Made by a program: the position numbers and the translations under genes
In this document: positions 1 through 9,859 of the stretch, in pieces
How positions within the stretch are numbered: position 1 is the first letter of the stretch
How the letters are laid out: each line of letters opens with the position of its first letter
The notes under the pieces: generated by a model
Databases searched by the model: none
Told to the model about the DNA's origin: nothing
The model's input: only the letters and a program-made list of their open reading frames with translations
Assembly: GCF_004745505.1 (NCBI RefSeq)
Contig: NZ_RKLX01000011.1
Location: 1-64,000 of the forward strand
Origin: Levilactobacillus suantsaiihabitans
GTDB taxonomy: Bacteria; Bacillota; Bacilli; Lactobacillales; Lactobacillaceae
DNA: 64,000 bases
Direction: 5' to 3'

Positions 1-54
1 GTTAGGTGATACCATCAAAATTTAGAGTCTCAATACATAGTAAGCAAGATCAAA

Positions 55-96
55 AGCCGTCAGTTTTTGAAAAACATGAAAACTGACGACTTTTTT
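55..96 (-). terminator. Terminator after ptsI
   Basis: GTCAGTTTT and AAAACTGAC pair around an 11-base loop. On the minus strand the stem is followed by a T-rich stretch about 25 bp beyond the ptsI stop. It could also act on the plus strand, where six T residues follow. Confidence 0.75.
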
Positions 97-118
97 GAAA
101 GGTATGAATAATTCAGGA

Positions 119-1855
119 TTAATCCGTTTGATTCAACACATCAGGCACCGCCGCTTGGACCATCGTCACGACCTCCTGGCTGGTGCTGGCTGAGTTTAAG
201 ACCGTCTCAACGAGAGATTGGAGTTCCTTGGCGTTTAGCTGGCTGATCAGCTGTCGTGTCTTTAGGATCGACCCCGCGCCCATGGAAAACTCGTCTAAGC
301 CCATCCCCAATAGCAGGGGCACCGCAATCGGGTCGCCGGCCATTTCACCGCACATCGCCACAGGAATCCCCGCCGCGTGACCGGCAGTGATGATCCGGTC
401 GACCAACCGCAAAATCGCAGGATGGTACGGCTGGTACAGGTACCCCACGTCTTGGTTCGTGCGATCCGCGGCCATCGTGTAGCCAATCAGGTCGTTGGTC
501 CCAATGCTCATGAAGTCGACCTCTTGGGCAAACCGGTCCGCCAGCATTGCCGCCGCGGGGACCTCGACCATCATGCCCACTTTCACTTTCCCCATGGGCA
601 CCTTGGCCGCGGTCAGTTTGGTCCGCTCATCATCATAAATGGCCTTGGCTTGGCGCAACTCGTCTAGCGTGGCAATCATTGGAAACATGATCCGCAGATT
701 CCCAAAAGCCGAGGCCCGCAACAAGGCCCGTAACTGACTACGGAAGATGTTTTGGTGCGCCAAGCTCTGCCGAATCGCCCGGGCTCCCAAGAAGGGGTTG
801 GCTTCCGGCTTTTGCTTCAGATACGGCAACGGCTTATCGCCCCCGATATCGAGCGTCCGAATCACCACCGGTCGCGGCGCTAAGGATTGAACGACCTGGC
901 GATAAGCCACGAACTGTTCATCTTCCGTGGGGAGCTGATCGCTGTCCATGTAGAGAAACTCCGTGCGCATGAGGCCAATTGCCTCCGCCCCATTCTGTAA
1001 AATATTGGGGAGATCATTGACCGTGCCGACGTTAGCCGCCAACACCACCCCCATGCCATCTTGACTGGTCGTGGTGTGATGCCGCAACGTCGCGAGCCGT
1101 TTCATATTCGCGGTACGGTCCTGCATGGCTTGTTTAGCCATCGCCAGTTCCGGCTTGGTTGGTTCACTGATGACCGTGCCGCGCGAGCCGTTAACGATGA
1201 CCGTCGCCCCCTCCTGTAACTCAGTCGTCGCCGATTGGGTCCCCACGACTGCGGGGATATTCAACGACCGCGCTAAGATCGATGAGTGGGACGTCCGACC
1301 ACCCAGGTCCGTGACGAACCCCAGGATGTACTTGGCATCGACTGAAACCGTGTCGCTGGGAATCAAGTCATGGGTGACCACGACCACGGGTTCCTTCAGT
1401 AACGCCAGGTCAGGCAAGCGCACCCCGAGCAAATGGGCCGTGAGTCGCTTAGTCACGTCATGCAAATCACTGACACGTTCTTGCATGTACGTACTGGTCA
1501 GGGCCTTTAATTTGGTCTCGTAAGTCGCCGCTACACCGGCCAACGCCACTTCGGCATTGATGTGTTCGGTCTTGATCTGGGTTTCAATGGCCCCAATGAA
1601 TTCCGGGTCCTGGAGCATCTCAATGTGGGCACTAAAAACCTGGGCACTATCAGCGCCCAGGTTTTTAGTTGCTCGAGTTTTAATCGTCTCGACTTCTGAG
1701 ACGGCTGCTTCAAGGGCCTGATGGAATCGATTTAATTCGTAATCAAGATTAGTGATTGACCGTCTTTTAACGCGCAGGTCTGGTTCAACAAACCGGTAAA
1801 CCCGGCCGCAAGCCACCCCATCACTGGCGGCAATTCCCTTGAGCATCGCTCTCAT
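119..1855 (-). CDS. ptsI: PTS Enzyme I (phosphoenolpyruvate-protein phosphotransferase)
   Basis: Cytoplasmic Enzyme I transfers phosphate from phosphoenolpyruvate to HPr at the head of every PTS sugar-uptake chain. The 578-residue length is normal. The phospho-histidine motif GGRTSHSSILAR places the catalytic His at about residue 190, and the C-terminal PEP-binding half carries the conserved MFPMI and MCGEMAGDP segments. The first ATG overlaps the ptsH stop as TAATG, which suggests translational coupling. A second Met three codons later (MLKGIAASDG) matches the usual family N-terminus and may be the true start. It is the last gene of a ptsH-ptsI operon and is followed by a hairpin terminator. 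Confidence 0.97.
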   Translation of the reverse strand: MRAMLKGIAASDGVACGRVYRFVEPDLRVKRRSITNLDYELNRFHQALEAAVSEVETIKTRATKNLGADSAQVFSAHIEMLQDPEFIGAIETQIKTEHINAEVALAGVAATYETKLKALTSTYMQERVSDLHDVTKRLTAHLLGVRLPDLALLKEPVVVVTHDLIPSDTVSVDAKYILGFVTDLGGRTSHSSILARSLNIPAVVGTQSATTELQEGATVIVNGSRGTVISEPTKPELAMAKQAMQDRTANMKRLATLRHHTTTSQDGMGVVLAANVGTVNDLPNILQNGAEAIGLMRTEFLYMDSDQLPTEDEQFVAYRQVVQSLAPRPVVIRTLDIGGDKPLPYLKQKPEANPFLGARAIRQSLAHQNIFRSQLRALLRASAFGNLRIMFPMIATLDELRQAKAIYDDERTKLTAAKVPMGKVKVGMMVEVPAAAMLADRFAQEVDFMSIGTNDLIGYTMAADRTNQDVGYLYQPYHPAILRLVDRIITAGHAAGIPVAMCGEMAGDPIAVPLLLGMGLDEFSMGAGSILKTRQLISQLNAKELQSLVETVLNSASTSQEVVTMVQAAVPDVLNQTD

Positions 1856-2121
1856 TAGTCAGATAAACCCTCTTTTTTCAACGTTTCAGCCACTGCCTTC
1901 ATGGCATCTGCTTCATCGTCGCCGTCAGTCGTGATGGTGATGCTGGCGTTTTGGCCAACACCTAAGGACATAACGCCCATGATGGACTTCAAGTTAACGG
2001 ACTTGTCTTGGTATTGTAAGCTAACTTCTGAGTTGAACTTGCTAGCAGCCTGTACTAATAACGTTGCTGGACGGGCGTGGATACCAGTTTCTGCAGTGAC
2101 ACGAAATTCGCGTTTTTCCAT
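1855..2121 (-). CDS. ptsH: Phosphocarrier protein HPr
   Basis: HPr carries phosphate from Enzyme I to the sugar-specific EIIA proteins. When phosphorylated on serine it is the co-repressor of CcpA in Firmicutes. The 88-residue protein has the catalytic His15 in GIHARPAT and the regulatory Ser46 in [11 protein letters not shown]. The reading frame is open upstream, but the start at 2121 is fixed by AAAGGAGAT about 9 bp upstream and by family length. The ptsI start overlaps its stop codon by one base. Confidence 0.98.
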   Translation of the reverse strand: MEKREFRVTAETGIHARPATLLVQAASKFNSEVSLQYQDKSVNLKSIMGVMSLGVGQNASITITTDGDDEADAMKAVAETLKKEGLSD

Positions 2122-2228
2122 AATTGATCGATCTCCTTTAAGCTTAGGTTGATTTCTTGCCGAACGTGACTCACCTCGACCTTGCGCATGGGTCAAACAA
2201 CCATTTTGTGAGTTACGCCTACCTTCTA

Positions 2229-2257
2229 AGAATATCAATCTCAACCCCAAATTACAA
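2229..2257 (-). promoter_or_regulatory. Candidate ptsHI promoter
   Basis: On the minus strand TTGTAA is followed by 17 bp and then TATTCT, about 110 bp upstream of the ptsH start. The position and spacing fit a sigma-A promoter, but both boxes are imperfect. Confidence 0.45.
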
Positions 2258-2285
2258 GCATTCATGAACCGCTTACATCAAATAA

Positions 2286-2489
2286 TCATGATTCAGCGTC
2301 ATTTTGACCGCCATCATCGTAACGGTAGATGAGCTTGCCCCCCTTGTGGGCTTGACCCACGACCCGTTTCCGGGTTTCAAAGGCCATGAAGGCTTTTTGA
2401 AAGGCGGGAAATTCTTCCGGGGTCACTTCAAATTCATCCAGTTCCTTATTCTTGAGCTGATTCATCAGCGCGGTAAAATCTTTTGCCAA
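2286..2489 (-). CDS. Small conserved hypothetical protein
   Basis: A protein of about 67 residues, rich in Lys, Glu and Phe, with no membrane segment or signal peptide. I do not recognise a named domain. The frame can be extended to two ATG codons near 2516, but those codons encode the strong ribosome-binding site AAAGAGGAGG. That makes the TTG at 2489 (protein beginning LAKDFTALMNQL), nine bases after AGGAGG, the likelier start. It lies upstream of ptsH in the same direction, separated by the candidate ptsHI promoter. Confidence 0.6.
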   Translation of the reverse strand: MAKDFTALMNQLKNKELDEFEVTPEEFPAFQKAFMAFETRKRVVGQAHKGGKLIYRYDDGGQNDAES

Positions 2490-2645
2490 TTTTTTCTGCC
2501 TCCTCTTTAGCATCATCTGAAAATAGCCAACATGGGCTCAAGCGACCATCTGGACGTTCGTCGGCTGACCGCCCTCACTCCGCTGACCTAAGACTTCCAG
2601 TATACCCGGTTCTACCCGGTCATACCACTCTTTCATCTTAGCACC

Positions 2646-2830
2646 ACTGAAAGGTGAAAGACGAAAATCAACTGGAACTATGATGGTCATGCGACTCATG
2701 GCGTCAAAAGTAGTCGTTTTCAGCCTCACAACACGACCTGGCTGCCTACCGTTCGCCAATTTTAGGTGTCAGAAAACCATTGTTATTGCAACCAACGCAT
2801 TAATTGTAGGTTCAACTTCTAGTTAACACC
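2646..2830 (-). repeat. Composite repeat remnant: C arm, A left end, D arm
   Basis: On the minus strand this reads D arm (GACACCTAAAATTGG), then an A-family left end (GGCGAACGGTAGG), then the C arm (TTGTGAGGCTGAAAAC onward). The complete composite near 18.25-18.84 kb has the same order with a B unit, a spacer and an A core in between, so this looks like an internal deletion derivative. It occupies most of the gap between the small ORF and clpE. Confidence 0.65.
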
Positions 2831-3037
2831 GTTAGTAAGGTCGCCAACCCTTAAACCATTCAGCCGCAACGCTATCGGCTGCCCCAAGGTTGGTGGCCGT
2901 CCCAAAAAGTACCCCGTTTTGCAAGATTTGGCCGTTTTCAAGTGGTGATTTTAGCATTCTACCTAGGAGAGTGCTAGAATGAAAATGTTCGCTGGAGATG
3001 CCCCACTTTGCACCGCTTATGCCCCGAAACAAATTAC

Positions 3038-3065
3038 TTGCACGGGGACGCGAACGCGGTATAAT
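3038..3065 (+). promoter_or_regulatory. clpE promoter
   Basis: TTGCAC at 3038-3043, a 16-bp spacer, and a perfect TATAAT at 3060-3065. Transcription would start near 3072, which excludes the open upstream extension of the clpE frame as coding. Confidence 0.8.
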
Positions 3066-3074
3066 GTGGTCAAT

Positions 3075-3091
3075 GGTCAAGAAAGGTCAAA
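3075..3091 (+). promoter_or_regulatory. CtsR operator of clpE
   Basis: The heptad direct repeat GGTCAAGAAAGGTCAAA closely matches the CtsR operator (GGTCAAA-N3-GGTCAAA). It begins 9 bp after the -10 box, overlapping the start of transcription. Bound CtsR would block initiation, with relief on heat shock or protein misfolding. Confidence 0.88.
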
Positions 3092-3156
3092 CCCTTTCGA
3101 ACGGACCTGCGTGGGGAGCTCCCACGAGAATTCCAGGCAAGAAAGGAGACGACAAG

Positions 3157-5406
3157 ATGCTATGTCAAAATTGCCACCGCAATGAAGCAACGATTCACCT
3201 GTACATGAGCGTGAACGGGCAGCGGCAACAAGTTGACCTATGCCAAAATTGTTACCAACTGCTTAAGCAGCAACAAAACGATTCTGGAAATGGAGGTGGC
3301 CGTATGGCACAAGATCCATTCGGCTTTGGCAACCTGGATGATATTTTCCGGGCAATGCAAGGCGGCAACGGCAATGAACAAGCTGACTACCGGCAATCCG
3401 GTGCGCAGCCTGGTCAACCGACCCAACCGACCGGCAACAACGGCGGTAAGGGCAATGGCCTACTCAGTCAGTACGGCTTGAACCTGACCCAGCTGGCAAA
3501 AGACGGTAAGGTTGATCCCGTCATTGGTCGGGACAAGGAGACGGCTCAAGTCATCGAAATTCTCAACCGCCGGACCAAGAACAACCCCGTTTTGATTGGG
3601 GAAGCCGGTGTTGGGAAGACGGCCGTCATCGAAGGCCTTGCGGAACGCATTGTTGAAGGCAACGTTCCTGAAAAATTAGCCAACAAGCAAATTATTCGGT
3701 TGGACGTGGTCTCTTTGGTTCAAGGAACCGGGATCCGCGGGCAATTTGAACAACGGATGCAACAACTGATGAAGGAAGTCCAGAGCAATCCGGACATCAT
3801 CCTCTTCATTGACGAAATCCATGAAATCATGGGTGCCGGCAACGCTGAAGGTGGTATGGACGCAGGTAACGTCTTGAAGCCCGCTTTGGCACGGGGTGAC
3901 TTCCAACTCATCGGGGCCACGACTTTAAATGAATACAGAGATATTGAAAAGGACCAAGCCCTCGCCCGGCGGTTCCAACCGGTCACGGTCGACGAACCGA
4001 GCGCTGATGAAGCCATCAAGATTTTACAAGGCATCCAAAAGAAGTACGAAGATTACCACCACGTTCACTACACGGATGACGCCATTGAGGCGGCCGTGCG
4101 GTTGTCCGATCGTTACATCCAAGACCGGTTCTTACCTGACAAGGCCATTGACCTGTTGGATGAAGCCGGCTCACGGAAGAATTTGACGATCAACGTGGCT
4201 GATCCTAAGGCCATTGATGAAAAGATCAAGAGTGCTGAGGACCAAAAGCAGGCCGCTTTGAAGCAGGAAGACTACGAAAAAGCCGCCTACTACCGTGATC
4301 AAGTCAACAAGTTAGAGAAATCTAAGGAAGACGCCAAGAACGCTGATCAAAACCAGTCGGCAACGGTCACCGTTAAAGACATGCAAGACATCGTCGAAGA
4401 AAAGACGTCTATCCCAGTTGGGGAACTGGCAGCCAAGGAACAACATCAACTGCAAAGCCTCCCAACAGATTTGGAAAAGCACGTCATCGGTCAAAACGAG
4501 GCCGTGGACAAGGTTGCCCGGGCCATTCGCCGGAACCGCATTGGGTTAAACGGCACGGGTCGGCCAATCGGGTCCTTCCTCTTCGTTGGTCCTACTGGTG
4601 TCGGGAAGACGGAATTAGCCAAGCAATTGGCCAACGAACTCTTCGGCTCCCAAGAGGCTATGATTCGCTTTGACATGTCTGAATACATGGAACCACATTC
4701 CATTTCTAAGTTGATCGGGTCACCACCTGGCTATGTCGGCTATGAAGAAGCTGGCCAATTGACGGAACAAGTTCGTCGCCACCCATACACCTTGGTTCTG
4801 CTGGACGAAATTGAAAAGGCCCACCCCGACGTCATGAATATGTTCTTACAAATTCTGGACGACGGTCGTCTGACCGATTCTCAAGGACGGACAGTTTCCT
4901 TCAAGGATACACTGATCATCATGACCAGTAACGCCGGGACCGGTGACGCCGAAGCCAACGTTGGGTTCGGGGCTGCCGCTGAAGGCAAGACGCACTCTGT
5001 TCTGGGTAACTTAACCAACTACTTCAAGCCAGAATTCTTAAACCGGTTTGACGATATCATCGAATTCAATGCCTTGAGCAAGGAAAACTTGATGCACATC
5101 GTTGACTTAATGATTGGTGACGTCAACCAGATGTTAGCCGCTCAAGGGCTGCACATCCACGTCACAGAACCAGTTGAGGAACAGCTTGTGACTAAGGGCT
5201 ACAATCCAGCCATGGGGGCTCGGCCATTACGGCGGGTCATCCAAGAAGAGATTGAAGATCGGATTGCCGACTTCTACCTGGATCACGCGGACGTCAAGAA
5301 TCTCGTAGCCAAGATCGAAGACGGTAAGATCGTCTTAGCTGCTGACAACGAAGCCAACCAGGCCGACGCTGCCGCATACAAGACGGACGATACCGATCCG
5401 AAATAA
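3157..5406 (+). CDS. clpE: ATP-dependent Clp protease ATP-binding subunit ClpE
   Basis: ClpE is a Hsp100 AAA+ unfoldase that partners with ClpP in Gram-positive stress proteolysis. The 749-residue protein has the diagnostic N-terminal zinc finger (Cys3, Cys6, Cys29, Cys32), a Gly/Gln-rich linker, and a first AAA+ domain with Walker A GEAGVGKT at 148-155. A UVR-like coiled segment follows near 365-390, and a second AAA+ domain has GPTGVGKT at 478-485. The start is set by GAAAGGAG six to twelve bases upstream of the ATG and by the promoter lying inside the longer open frame. It is monocistronic, controlled by the CtsR box, and closed by a hairpin. Confidence 0.97.
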   Translation: MLCQNCHRNEATIHLYMSVNGQRQQVDLCQNCYQLLKQQQNDSGNGGGRMAQDPFGFGNLDDIFRAMQGGNGNEQADYRQSGAQPGQPTQPTGNNGGKGNGLLSQYGLNLTQLAKDGKVDPVIGRDKETAQVIEILNRRTKNNPVLIGEAGVGKTAVIEGLAERIVEGNVPEKLANKQIIRLDVVSLVQGTGIRGQFEQRMQQLMKEVQSNPDIILFIDEIHEIMGAGNAEGGMDAGNVLKPALARGDFQLIGATTLNEYRDIEKDQALARRFQPVTVDEPSADEAIKILQGIQKKYEDYHHVHYTDDAIEAAVRLSDRYIQDRFLPDKAIDLLDEAGSRKNLTINVADPKAIDEKIKSAEDQKQAALKQEDYEKAAYYRDQVNKLEKSKEDAKNADQNQSATVTVKDMQDIVEEKTSIPVGELAAKEQHQLQSLPTDLEKHVIGQNEAVDKVARAIRRNRIGLNGTGRPIGSFLFVGPTGVGKTELAKQLANELFGSQEAMIRFDMSEYMEPHSISKLIGSPPGYVGYEEAGQLTEQVRRHPYTLVLLDEIEKAHPDVMNMFLQILDDGRLTDSQGRTVSFKDTLIIMTSNAGTGDAEANVGFGAAAEGKTHSVLGNLTNYFKPEFLNRFDDIIEFNALSKENLMHIVDLMIGDVNQMLAAQGLHIHVTEPVEEQLVTKGYNPAMGARPLRRVIQEEIEDRIADFYLDHADVKNLVAKIEDGKIVLAADNEANQADAAAYKTDDTDPK

Positions 5407-5414
5407 GCGTGATG

Positions 5415-5448
5415 AAACGGCAGCTGCCTGTGGGCGGTTGCCGTTTTT
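5415..5448 (+). terminator. clpE terminator
   Basis: A 13-bp stem (AACGGCAGCTGCC with GGCGGTTGCCGTT, counting G-T pairs) followed by five T residues, 9 bp after the clpE stop. Confidence 0.85.
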
Positions 5449-5472
5449 GTTTGCCTCTGACTTTGGTAGGAG

Positions 5473-5532
5473 CTGGCCGCCTTACTGTTCGCTAGAGATG
5501 CGTTGGAACGCTGAGGGCGGACGGGTCAGACC
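5473..5532 (+). repeat. Repeat A copy 1, left arm only
   Basis: Matches the first 55-60 bp of the 191-bp A element (CTGGCCGCCTTACTGTTCGC, then TTGGAACGCTGAGGGCGGAC). The three hairpins and right arm are missing. It begins 66 bp after the clpE stop, beyond its terminator. Confidence 0.75.
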
Positions 5533-5655
5533 AGCCGCGCCCCTGTTCTCAACAATTTTTTTACCTGTCATGGAAGCGTTTTGCAATTAGGGTCTGCAAT
5601 CGGGCTGCAGAATGCGGTATACTGGTTTTAACGAAACTTCTGGAGGTGAAAGGAC

Positions 5656-6753
5656 ATGGCTTTTTTTGACTGGTTACGGCGGGTGATCGAACCGGCGCGA
5701 CCGCCGAAACATCGACCGCGGCACGCACAACGCCGGGCGGCCCCGGTGACGCCGCCTGACGCACCCGTGACGCCGCCGACCCCCCCGGCGCCTTTGACCC
5801 CCACGCCGCAACCCGTGTCCCCGACACCTCAGTCGACACCGGCAATGACCACCCAGCCGCCAGTTGCCGCCACCTTAGTGGTTCGGCTAGTCGATGACCA
5901 AGACCGACCGTTACAACCAGCACTGGTGCTTACCGGTCAGCTCCATCATACCGTGCGTTTTCGCTTTCCGGAGATCCCGGGGTATGCTTTACGCGACGTC
6001 CACGGCTTCACGCAGACCTATCTCAGCGAATACGGCCTGACGACTTTGGTCTACGTGCGCCACTGGGGCCAACCCATCATCAGCTACCTGGTGGATTACG
6101 ATACCGGTCGGCTCTTACAGCTACCTTCGATTTTACGAGGACGCTTAGGAACGCCCTTTTCACTGACCCCACCGCCCGTGACCAACTACCACATTTTCCA
6201 GGCACAAGGTCAGCAACGTGGCACTTTTACCGACCAACCTGGCCAAGTGGTCTACTACTACCGGCGCGATTCCTGGCAAACGGTTCAGCGCGTTCATCAG
6301 TTTGTCTTCTTGCAAAGTGACCACCAAGTCTACGACGAACCCAACGGTCGGGCGTATGGCTACCAATTTCCAACCGACTCACTCTGGCGCCTGTTCATGG
6401 TCATCACTCTGACCAACGGCGATGAGTGGTACAACCTCGGTGGTGAACAGTGGCTCCGGGCCCAAGAGACCGTCCGCCGCGACCACCAATTCATTGACCT
6501 GCATTTGCCAGCACCTGCCAAATGGCACCCTCAAGCCTTTGCCCGCATCGGTACGGTGGATTACATCCCCCATCAAGCGGTGTCCATCTATCGTGAACCA
6601 TACGGCGAAACGGCTGGCCAGCTGAAACACGGTGAAGCCTTGGATATCCGCGGTCGCGTCGTGGATGACCAGCAGCTGGTCTGGTACCAGATTGGCCCGG
6701 CTGCCTACATCAATGCGCGTTACGTACGGTTGGCGCCCATTGCTTACGCCTAA
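5656..6753 (+). CDS. MucBP/SH3-like (DUF5776-like) protein without signal peptide
   Basis: A 365-residue protein. It starts with a short amphipathic, Arg-rich segment (1-30), then a Pro/Thr-rich linker (30-70), a MucBP-like region (about 72-210), and two SH3-like wall-binding units (about 215-270 and 290-360). The last unit has the pattern VDYIPHQAVSIYREPYG...WYQIG...YINARYVRL, typical of DUF5776. Such domains normally occur on exported surface proteins, yet no signal peptide or LPXTG anchor is visible. The ATG follows GGAGG. Function is unknown; adhesion or wall association is the family role. It could be cytoplasmic, exported by another route, or mis-started, but no upstream in-frame leader is apparent. 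Confidence 0.7.
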   Translation: MAFFDWLRRVIEPARPPKHRPRHAQRRAAPVTPPDAPVTPPTPPAPLTPTPQPVSPTPQSTPAMTTQPPVAATLVVRLVDDQDRPLQPALVLTGQLHHTVRFRFPEIPGYALRDVHGFTQTYLSEYGLTTLVYVRHWGQPIISYLVDYDTGRLLQLPSILRGRLGTPFSLTPPPVTNYHIFQAQGQQRGTFTDQPGQVVYYYRRDSWQTVQRVHQFVFLQSDHQVYDEPNGRAYGYQFPTDSLWRLFMVITLTNGDEWYNLGGEQWLRAQETVRRDHQFIDLHLPAPAKWHPQAFARIGTVDYIPHQAVSIYREPYGETAGQLKHGEALDIRGRVVDDQQLVWYQIGPAAYINARYVRLAPIAYA

Positions 6754-6766
6754 CTGAAGGTTGGAC

Positions 6767-7175
6767 CTAAAATTGGTGAAACCAGACGCCTGCGTCAGCC
6801 AGGGTTCCACCTGCTCTGGGGAACACCTCCAGTCTGAGAAGCGGTCTTCCGGTTCGCTTGAAAGCCTGGCAAAAATCGCCAGTCTCTCAAGTCGTCCCGC
6901 GCTGTAGGCTGAGACAAAACCTCAGCCAACACCGCCGACACAGCTGGCTCCACCCTGACTGCCTCCGGCAAGGTTGACGTCTATCAGCAGCACTGTGATA
7001 ACCAAAGACTAGTCGTCAATGTAGCTACCACCTGGGATTAAGGCAACTGTCACTAGCATGCACTACCTTAGCCGAGAGTTCGCATTGTGAGGCTGAAAAC
7101 AACTATTTTTGACGTCATGAGTCGCATGCTAACAATAGCTCCAGCTGATTTCCGTCTTTCAACTTTCAACACCTA
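6767..7175 (+). repeat. Composite repeat (B copy 1, spacer, short A end, C arm)
   Basis: Begins 14 bp after the preceding stop. B unit at 6782-6978 (197 bp), a spacer of about 90 bp, the A right-end motif TAGCCGAGAGTTCGC without the A core, then the C arm (ATTGTGAGGCTGAAAAC to CTTTCAACTTTCAAC). No ORF is credible. The same order recurs near 18.3 kb (with the A core) and, inverted, near 51.07-51.48 kb. Confidence 0.8.
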
Positions 7176-7186
7176 AATCAACCCAT

Positions 7187-7229
7187 ACAAAAACGGTGTC
7201 TCCCACCTCGGGACGACACCGTTTTTTTT
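7187..7229. terminator. Bidirectional terminator between converging genes
   Basis: AAAACGGTGTC pairs with GACACCGTTTT and runs into eight T residues on the plus strand and an A/T run on the other. It lies 24 bp from the P-type ATPase stop. Confidence 0.85.
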
Positions 7230-7252
7230 GATAACCGTTCACTTTGCTAGCC

Positions 7253-9859
7253 CTAGTCAGTTTCTACTAGCCAATTTTGCGTGTCACGCCGCTGCCAGCG
7301 CTTGGCAATTTCCAAGACCAGCGTCGGTAAGAACATCGCCGGAATCACGATCAGCCAAGCCACTGCTGGTAAGCTCACGAGGCCAAACATTCCCTGCAGG
7401 CCCGGTACCGTGGCAATCGCCAGGACCAAGGCAATCGCGAGTAACATGGAAACGTTCAGCGTCGGATTCCGCCGTAAACTTTGCCGTGTCAACGGTTGAC
7501 GGTCCTTGATGGCGTAAATGTCGATCATCGACCCCACCGCCAGCACCAAGAAGACCATCGTCATGCCTAGTGTGGCTTGCCCATTAGATAAGCCGAAGCG
7601 TCCCAGCGCATAGATACCCAGCGTCAGTACGGTAAAGGTCACGGCCCGCACAGCCAAACGGCCACCGAGTCCCCGGGCAAACAGGCTTTCGTCGTTGGCC
7701 ACCGGGGGTTGGGCCATGGCTTCTTTTTCGCCCGGCTCGCGGGAAATGTAGAAGCCTGGAATGCCGTCAGCTAGCACGTTGATCAATAGGAGCTGCTCCG
7801 CCAGTAACGGGGCGCCCCAGCCCATGAGCACGGCGCCGACCATCAGGAAGATTTGAGCGAAGTTGACCCCCACCAGAAATTCCACGGCCTTTAAGATGTT
7901 TTGGTACACCGTCCGGCCTTCACGCACCGCCGCAATGATCGTGGCAAAATTGTCGTCTGTCAAGACCATGTCGGCCGCCCCCTTGGAGACTTCCGTACCG
8001 GTGATACCCATCGCAATGCCCACGTCAGCCGCCTTTAGGGCCGGCGCATCGTTGACCCCGTCACCCGTCATCGCCACCGTCTTGCCGGCGCGTTGCCAGG
8101 CCTGGACGATGCGGATCTTGTCCGTCGGTGACACCCGAGCGTAGACCGCAATGTCGGCGATCTGGTCGTCGAGCTGGGCATCCGTCAGCGTCCGTAATTC
8201 GTCACCCGACATGACCAACTGTCCCGGCGTCAACAGGCCAATTTCCTTAGCAATGGCCTCGGCCGTCACCATGTGGTCTCCCGTGATCATGACGGGTTTG
8301 ATCCCGGCACGTTTCGCCTCACGAATGGCCGGAATTACTTCTGGCCGCGGTGGGTCAATGATGCCGACCAGCCCCGCAAATTTCAGCCCTTGCGTCAGTT
8401 CCGCCCAGTCGTGCGTCTGCGTAGCTGGCATGACCCGGTAGCCCACCGATAGGACCCGCAAGGCTTGTTGGCCGAAACTGTCGTGCATGGCCTGTGCTTG
8501 GGCCAACTGACCCGTTTCCCAGGCAATTGGTAGTCGGTCAAAGGCCCCCTTCACGATGACCAACTGCTGGCCATCGGAGAGCCGGTGAATCGTCGCCATG
8601 GTCTTTTTGGTAGAGTCGAAAGGATCTTCGGCCAACCGAGGCGCTTGTTTTTCAAATGCTTGCCGGCTCCGGTCGTGTTGCTTGAGCCAACGCACGATGG
8701 CCAGTTCCGTGGGGTCACCCATCGTTTCTTCTTGACCATCAATCAGTTGGATCTCCGCATTAGTGGCCAATCCCAGGTAGCGCATCAGCTGCTCACCCGC
8801 CGGCGACAAGTCTTCGGCCGCCAAGGCATTTTGCGTGTTGGGGGTCCAGTAACGCGTGATGGTCATCTGGTTTTGCGTCAACGTCCCCGTCTTGTCGGAA
8901 GCAATCACGTCCACGCCGCCAATGGTTTCTACCGCATTGACCCGTCGCATGATGGCATTGCGCTTAGCCATGCGCTTCACGCCGTGGGCCAAACTAATGG
9001 TCACGATGATTGGCAACGTTTCCGGCACCGCCGCCACGGCCAGGGAAATCCCAATCATGAGGCTGTCGGCTAGGCCTTGATTTTGCATCCAAATGCTCAG
9101 GGCAAAAATCACCAGGCCGCCGAGCACGGCAAAGGCCGTCAGCCAACCGGATAGGCGGTTCAACCGCCCTTGGAGTGGCGTGGCCCGTTTCTTAGTCTTG
9201 TTCAACAGCCCCGCGATTTGGCCCAATTCTGTAGCCATTCCGGTCGTCACGACCTGGATGATTGCCGTCCCGCCCGTTACCGCCGTTCCGGAGAAGACCT
9301 GTTGTGTTTCTGCCGCAGCCGTGGGGTCCGTCAGTTTTTCCTTAGCCACCGGCACACTTTCCCCCGTCAAAACGGCTTCGTCGACGGTCAAATTGGTGCT
9401 CTGGAGCACAACCCCATCGGCCGGCACCTGGTCCCCCGCCTTTAAGAGCACCAGGTCACCTGGCACCACGTCTTTAGCGGGTAGTGTCTGCGCAATATCG
9501 TCCCGGCGCACCGTCGTCGTGGGTAGGCTCATGGATTGTAAGGCAGCCAAAGCCTTTTCCGCCGAGGCTTCTTGGTACAACCCAATGATCACGTTGATGA
9601 CCAGGATGGACCCGATCACAATCGTCTTGGTCCAGCCGCCCCCTTGAAACAGGGCCATGTAACTGGCCAGCCCCACCGCAAACAGTAAAACCAATGAGGA
9701 CACGTCGCTTAAATGCCGCACCACTTGCCGCCACAACGCCGGTTTCTTCGCAGCCACCAGTTGGTTCGCGCCAAACTGGTCCAGACGTTCCTGCGCCTGG
9801 CGAGCCGTCAAGCCCTGCTGCGCTGTTAAGTGAATTTTCGTCATCTCTTTTCTCTTCAT
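7253..9859 (-). CDS. P-type cation-transporting ATPase (calcium/manganese type)
   Basis: An 868-residue PII-type pump. It has TGES at 165-168, phosphorylated Asp322 in DKTGT, the hinge TGDGVNDAPALK, and about ten membrane segments. The M4 motif is AVAAVPETLP. Compared with SERCA, the second-site ligands are kept (Glu of PE, and Asn and Asp of NVLADG). First-site positions are changed: the M5 Glu is Gln in GVNFAQ and the Thr before Asp is Ala. This resembles secretory-pathway Ca2+/Mn2+ pumps that move one ion per cycle; substrate is inferred. The ATG at 9859 has GGAGG eight bases upstream. It stands alone, converging on the MucBP gene. Confidence 0.88.
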   Translation of the reverse strand: MKRKEMTKIHLTAQQGLTARQAQERLDQFGANQLVAAKKPALWRQVVRHLSDVSSLVLLFAVGLASYMALFQGGGWTKTIVIGSILVINVIIGLYQEASAEKALAALQSMSLPTTTVRRDDIAQTLPAKDVVPGDLVLLKAGDQVPADGVVLQSTNLTVDEAVLTGESVPVAKEKLTDPTAAAETQQVFSGTAVTGGTAIIQVVTTGMATELGQIAGLLNKTKKRATPLQGRLNRLSGWLTAFAVLGGLVIFALSIWMQNQGLADSLMIGISLAVAAVPETLPIIVTISLAHGVKRMAKRNAIMRRVNAVETIGGVDVIASDKTGTLTQNQMTITRYWTPNTQNALAAEDLSPAGEQLMRYLGLATNAEIQLIDGQEETMGDPTELAIVRWLKQHDRSRQAFEKQAPRLAEDPFDSTKKTMATIHRLSDGQQLVIVKGAFDRLPIAWETGQLAQAQAMHDSFGQQALRVLSVGYRVMPATQTHDWAELTQGLKFAGLVGIIDPPRPEVIPAIREAKRAGIKPVMITGDHMVTAEAIAKEIGLLTPGQLVMSGDELRTLTDAQLDDQIADIAVYARVSPTDKIRIVQAWQRAGKTVAMTGDGVNDAPALKAADVGIAMGITGTEVSKGAADMVLTDDNFATIIAAVREGRTVYQNILKAVEFLVGVNFAQIFLMVGAVLMGWGAPLLAEQLLLINVLADGIPGFYISREPGEKEAMAQPPVANDESLFARGLGGRLAVRAVTFTVLTLGIYALGRFGLSNGQATLGMTMVFLVLAVGSMIDIYAIKDRQPLTRQSLRRNPTLNVSMLLAIALVLAIATVPGLQGMFGLVSLPAVAWLIVIPAMFLPTLVLEIAKRWQRRDTQNWLVETD

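Noticed and set aside
2998-3156. Open 5' extension of the clpE frame
   Set aside because: It contains the promoter and CtsR operator, and the downstream ATG has the ribosome-binding site and the zinc-finger N-terminus.
6767-7175. Composite repeats considered as insertion sequences
   Set aside because: No transposase frame, whole or broken, is present in any copy. A non-autonomous element remains possible.
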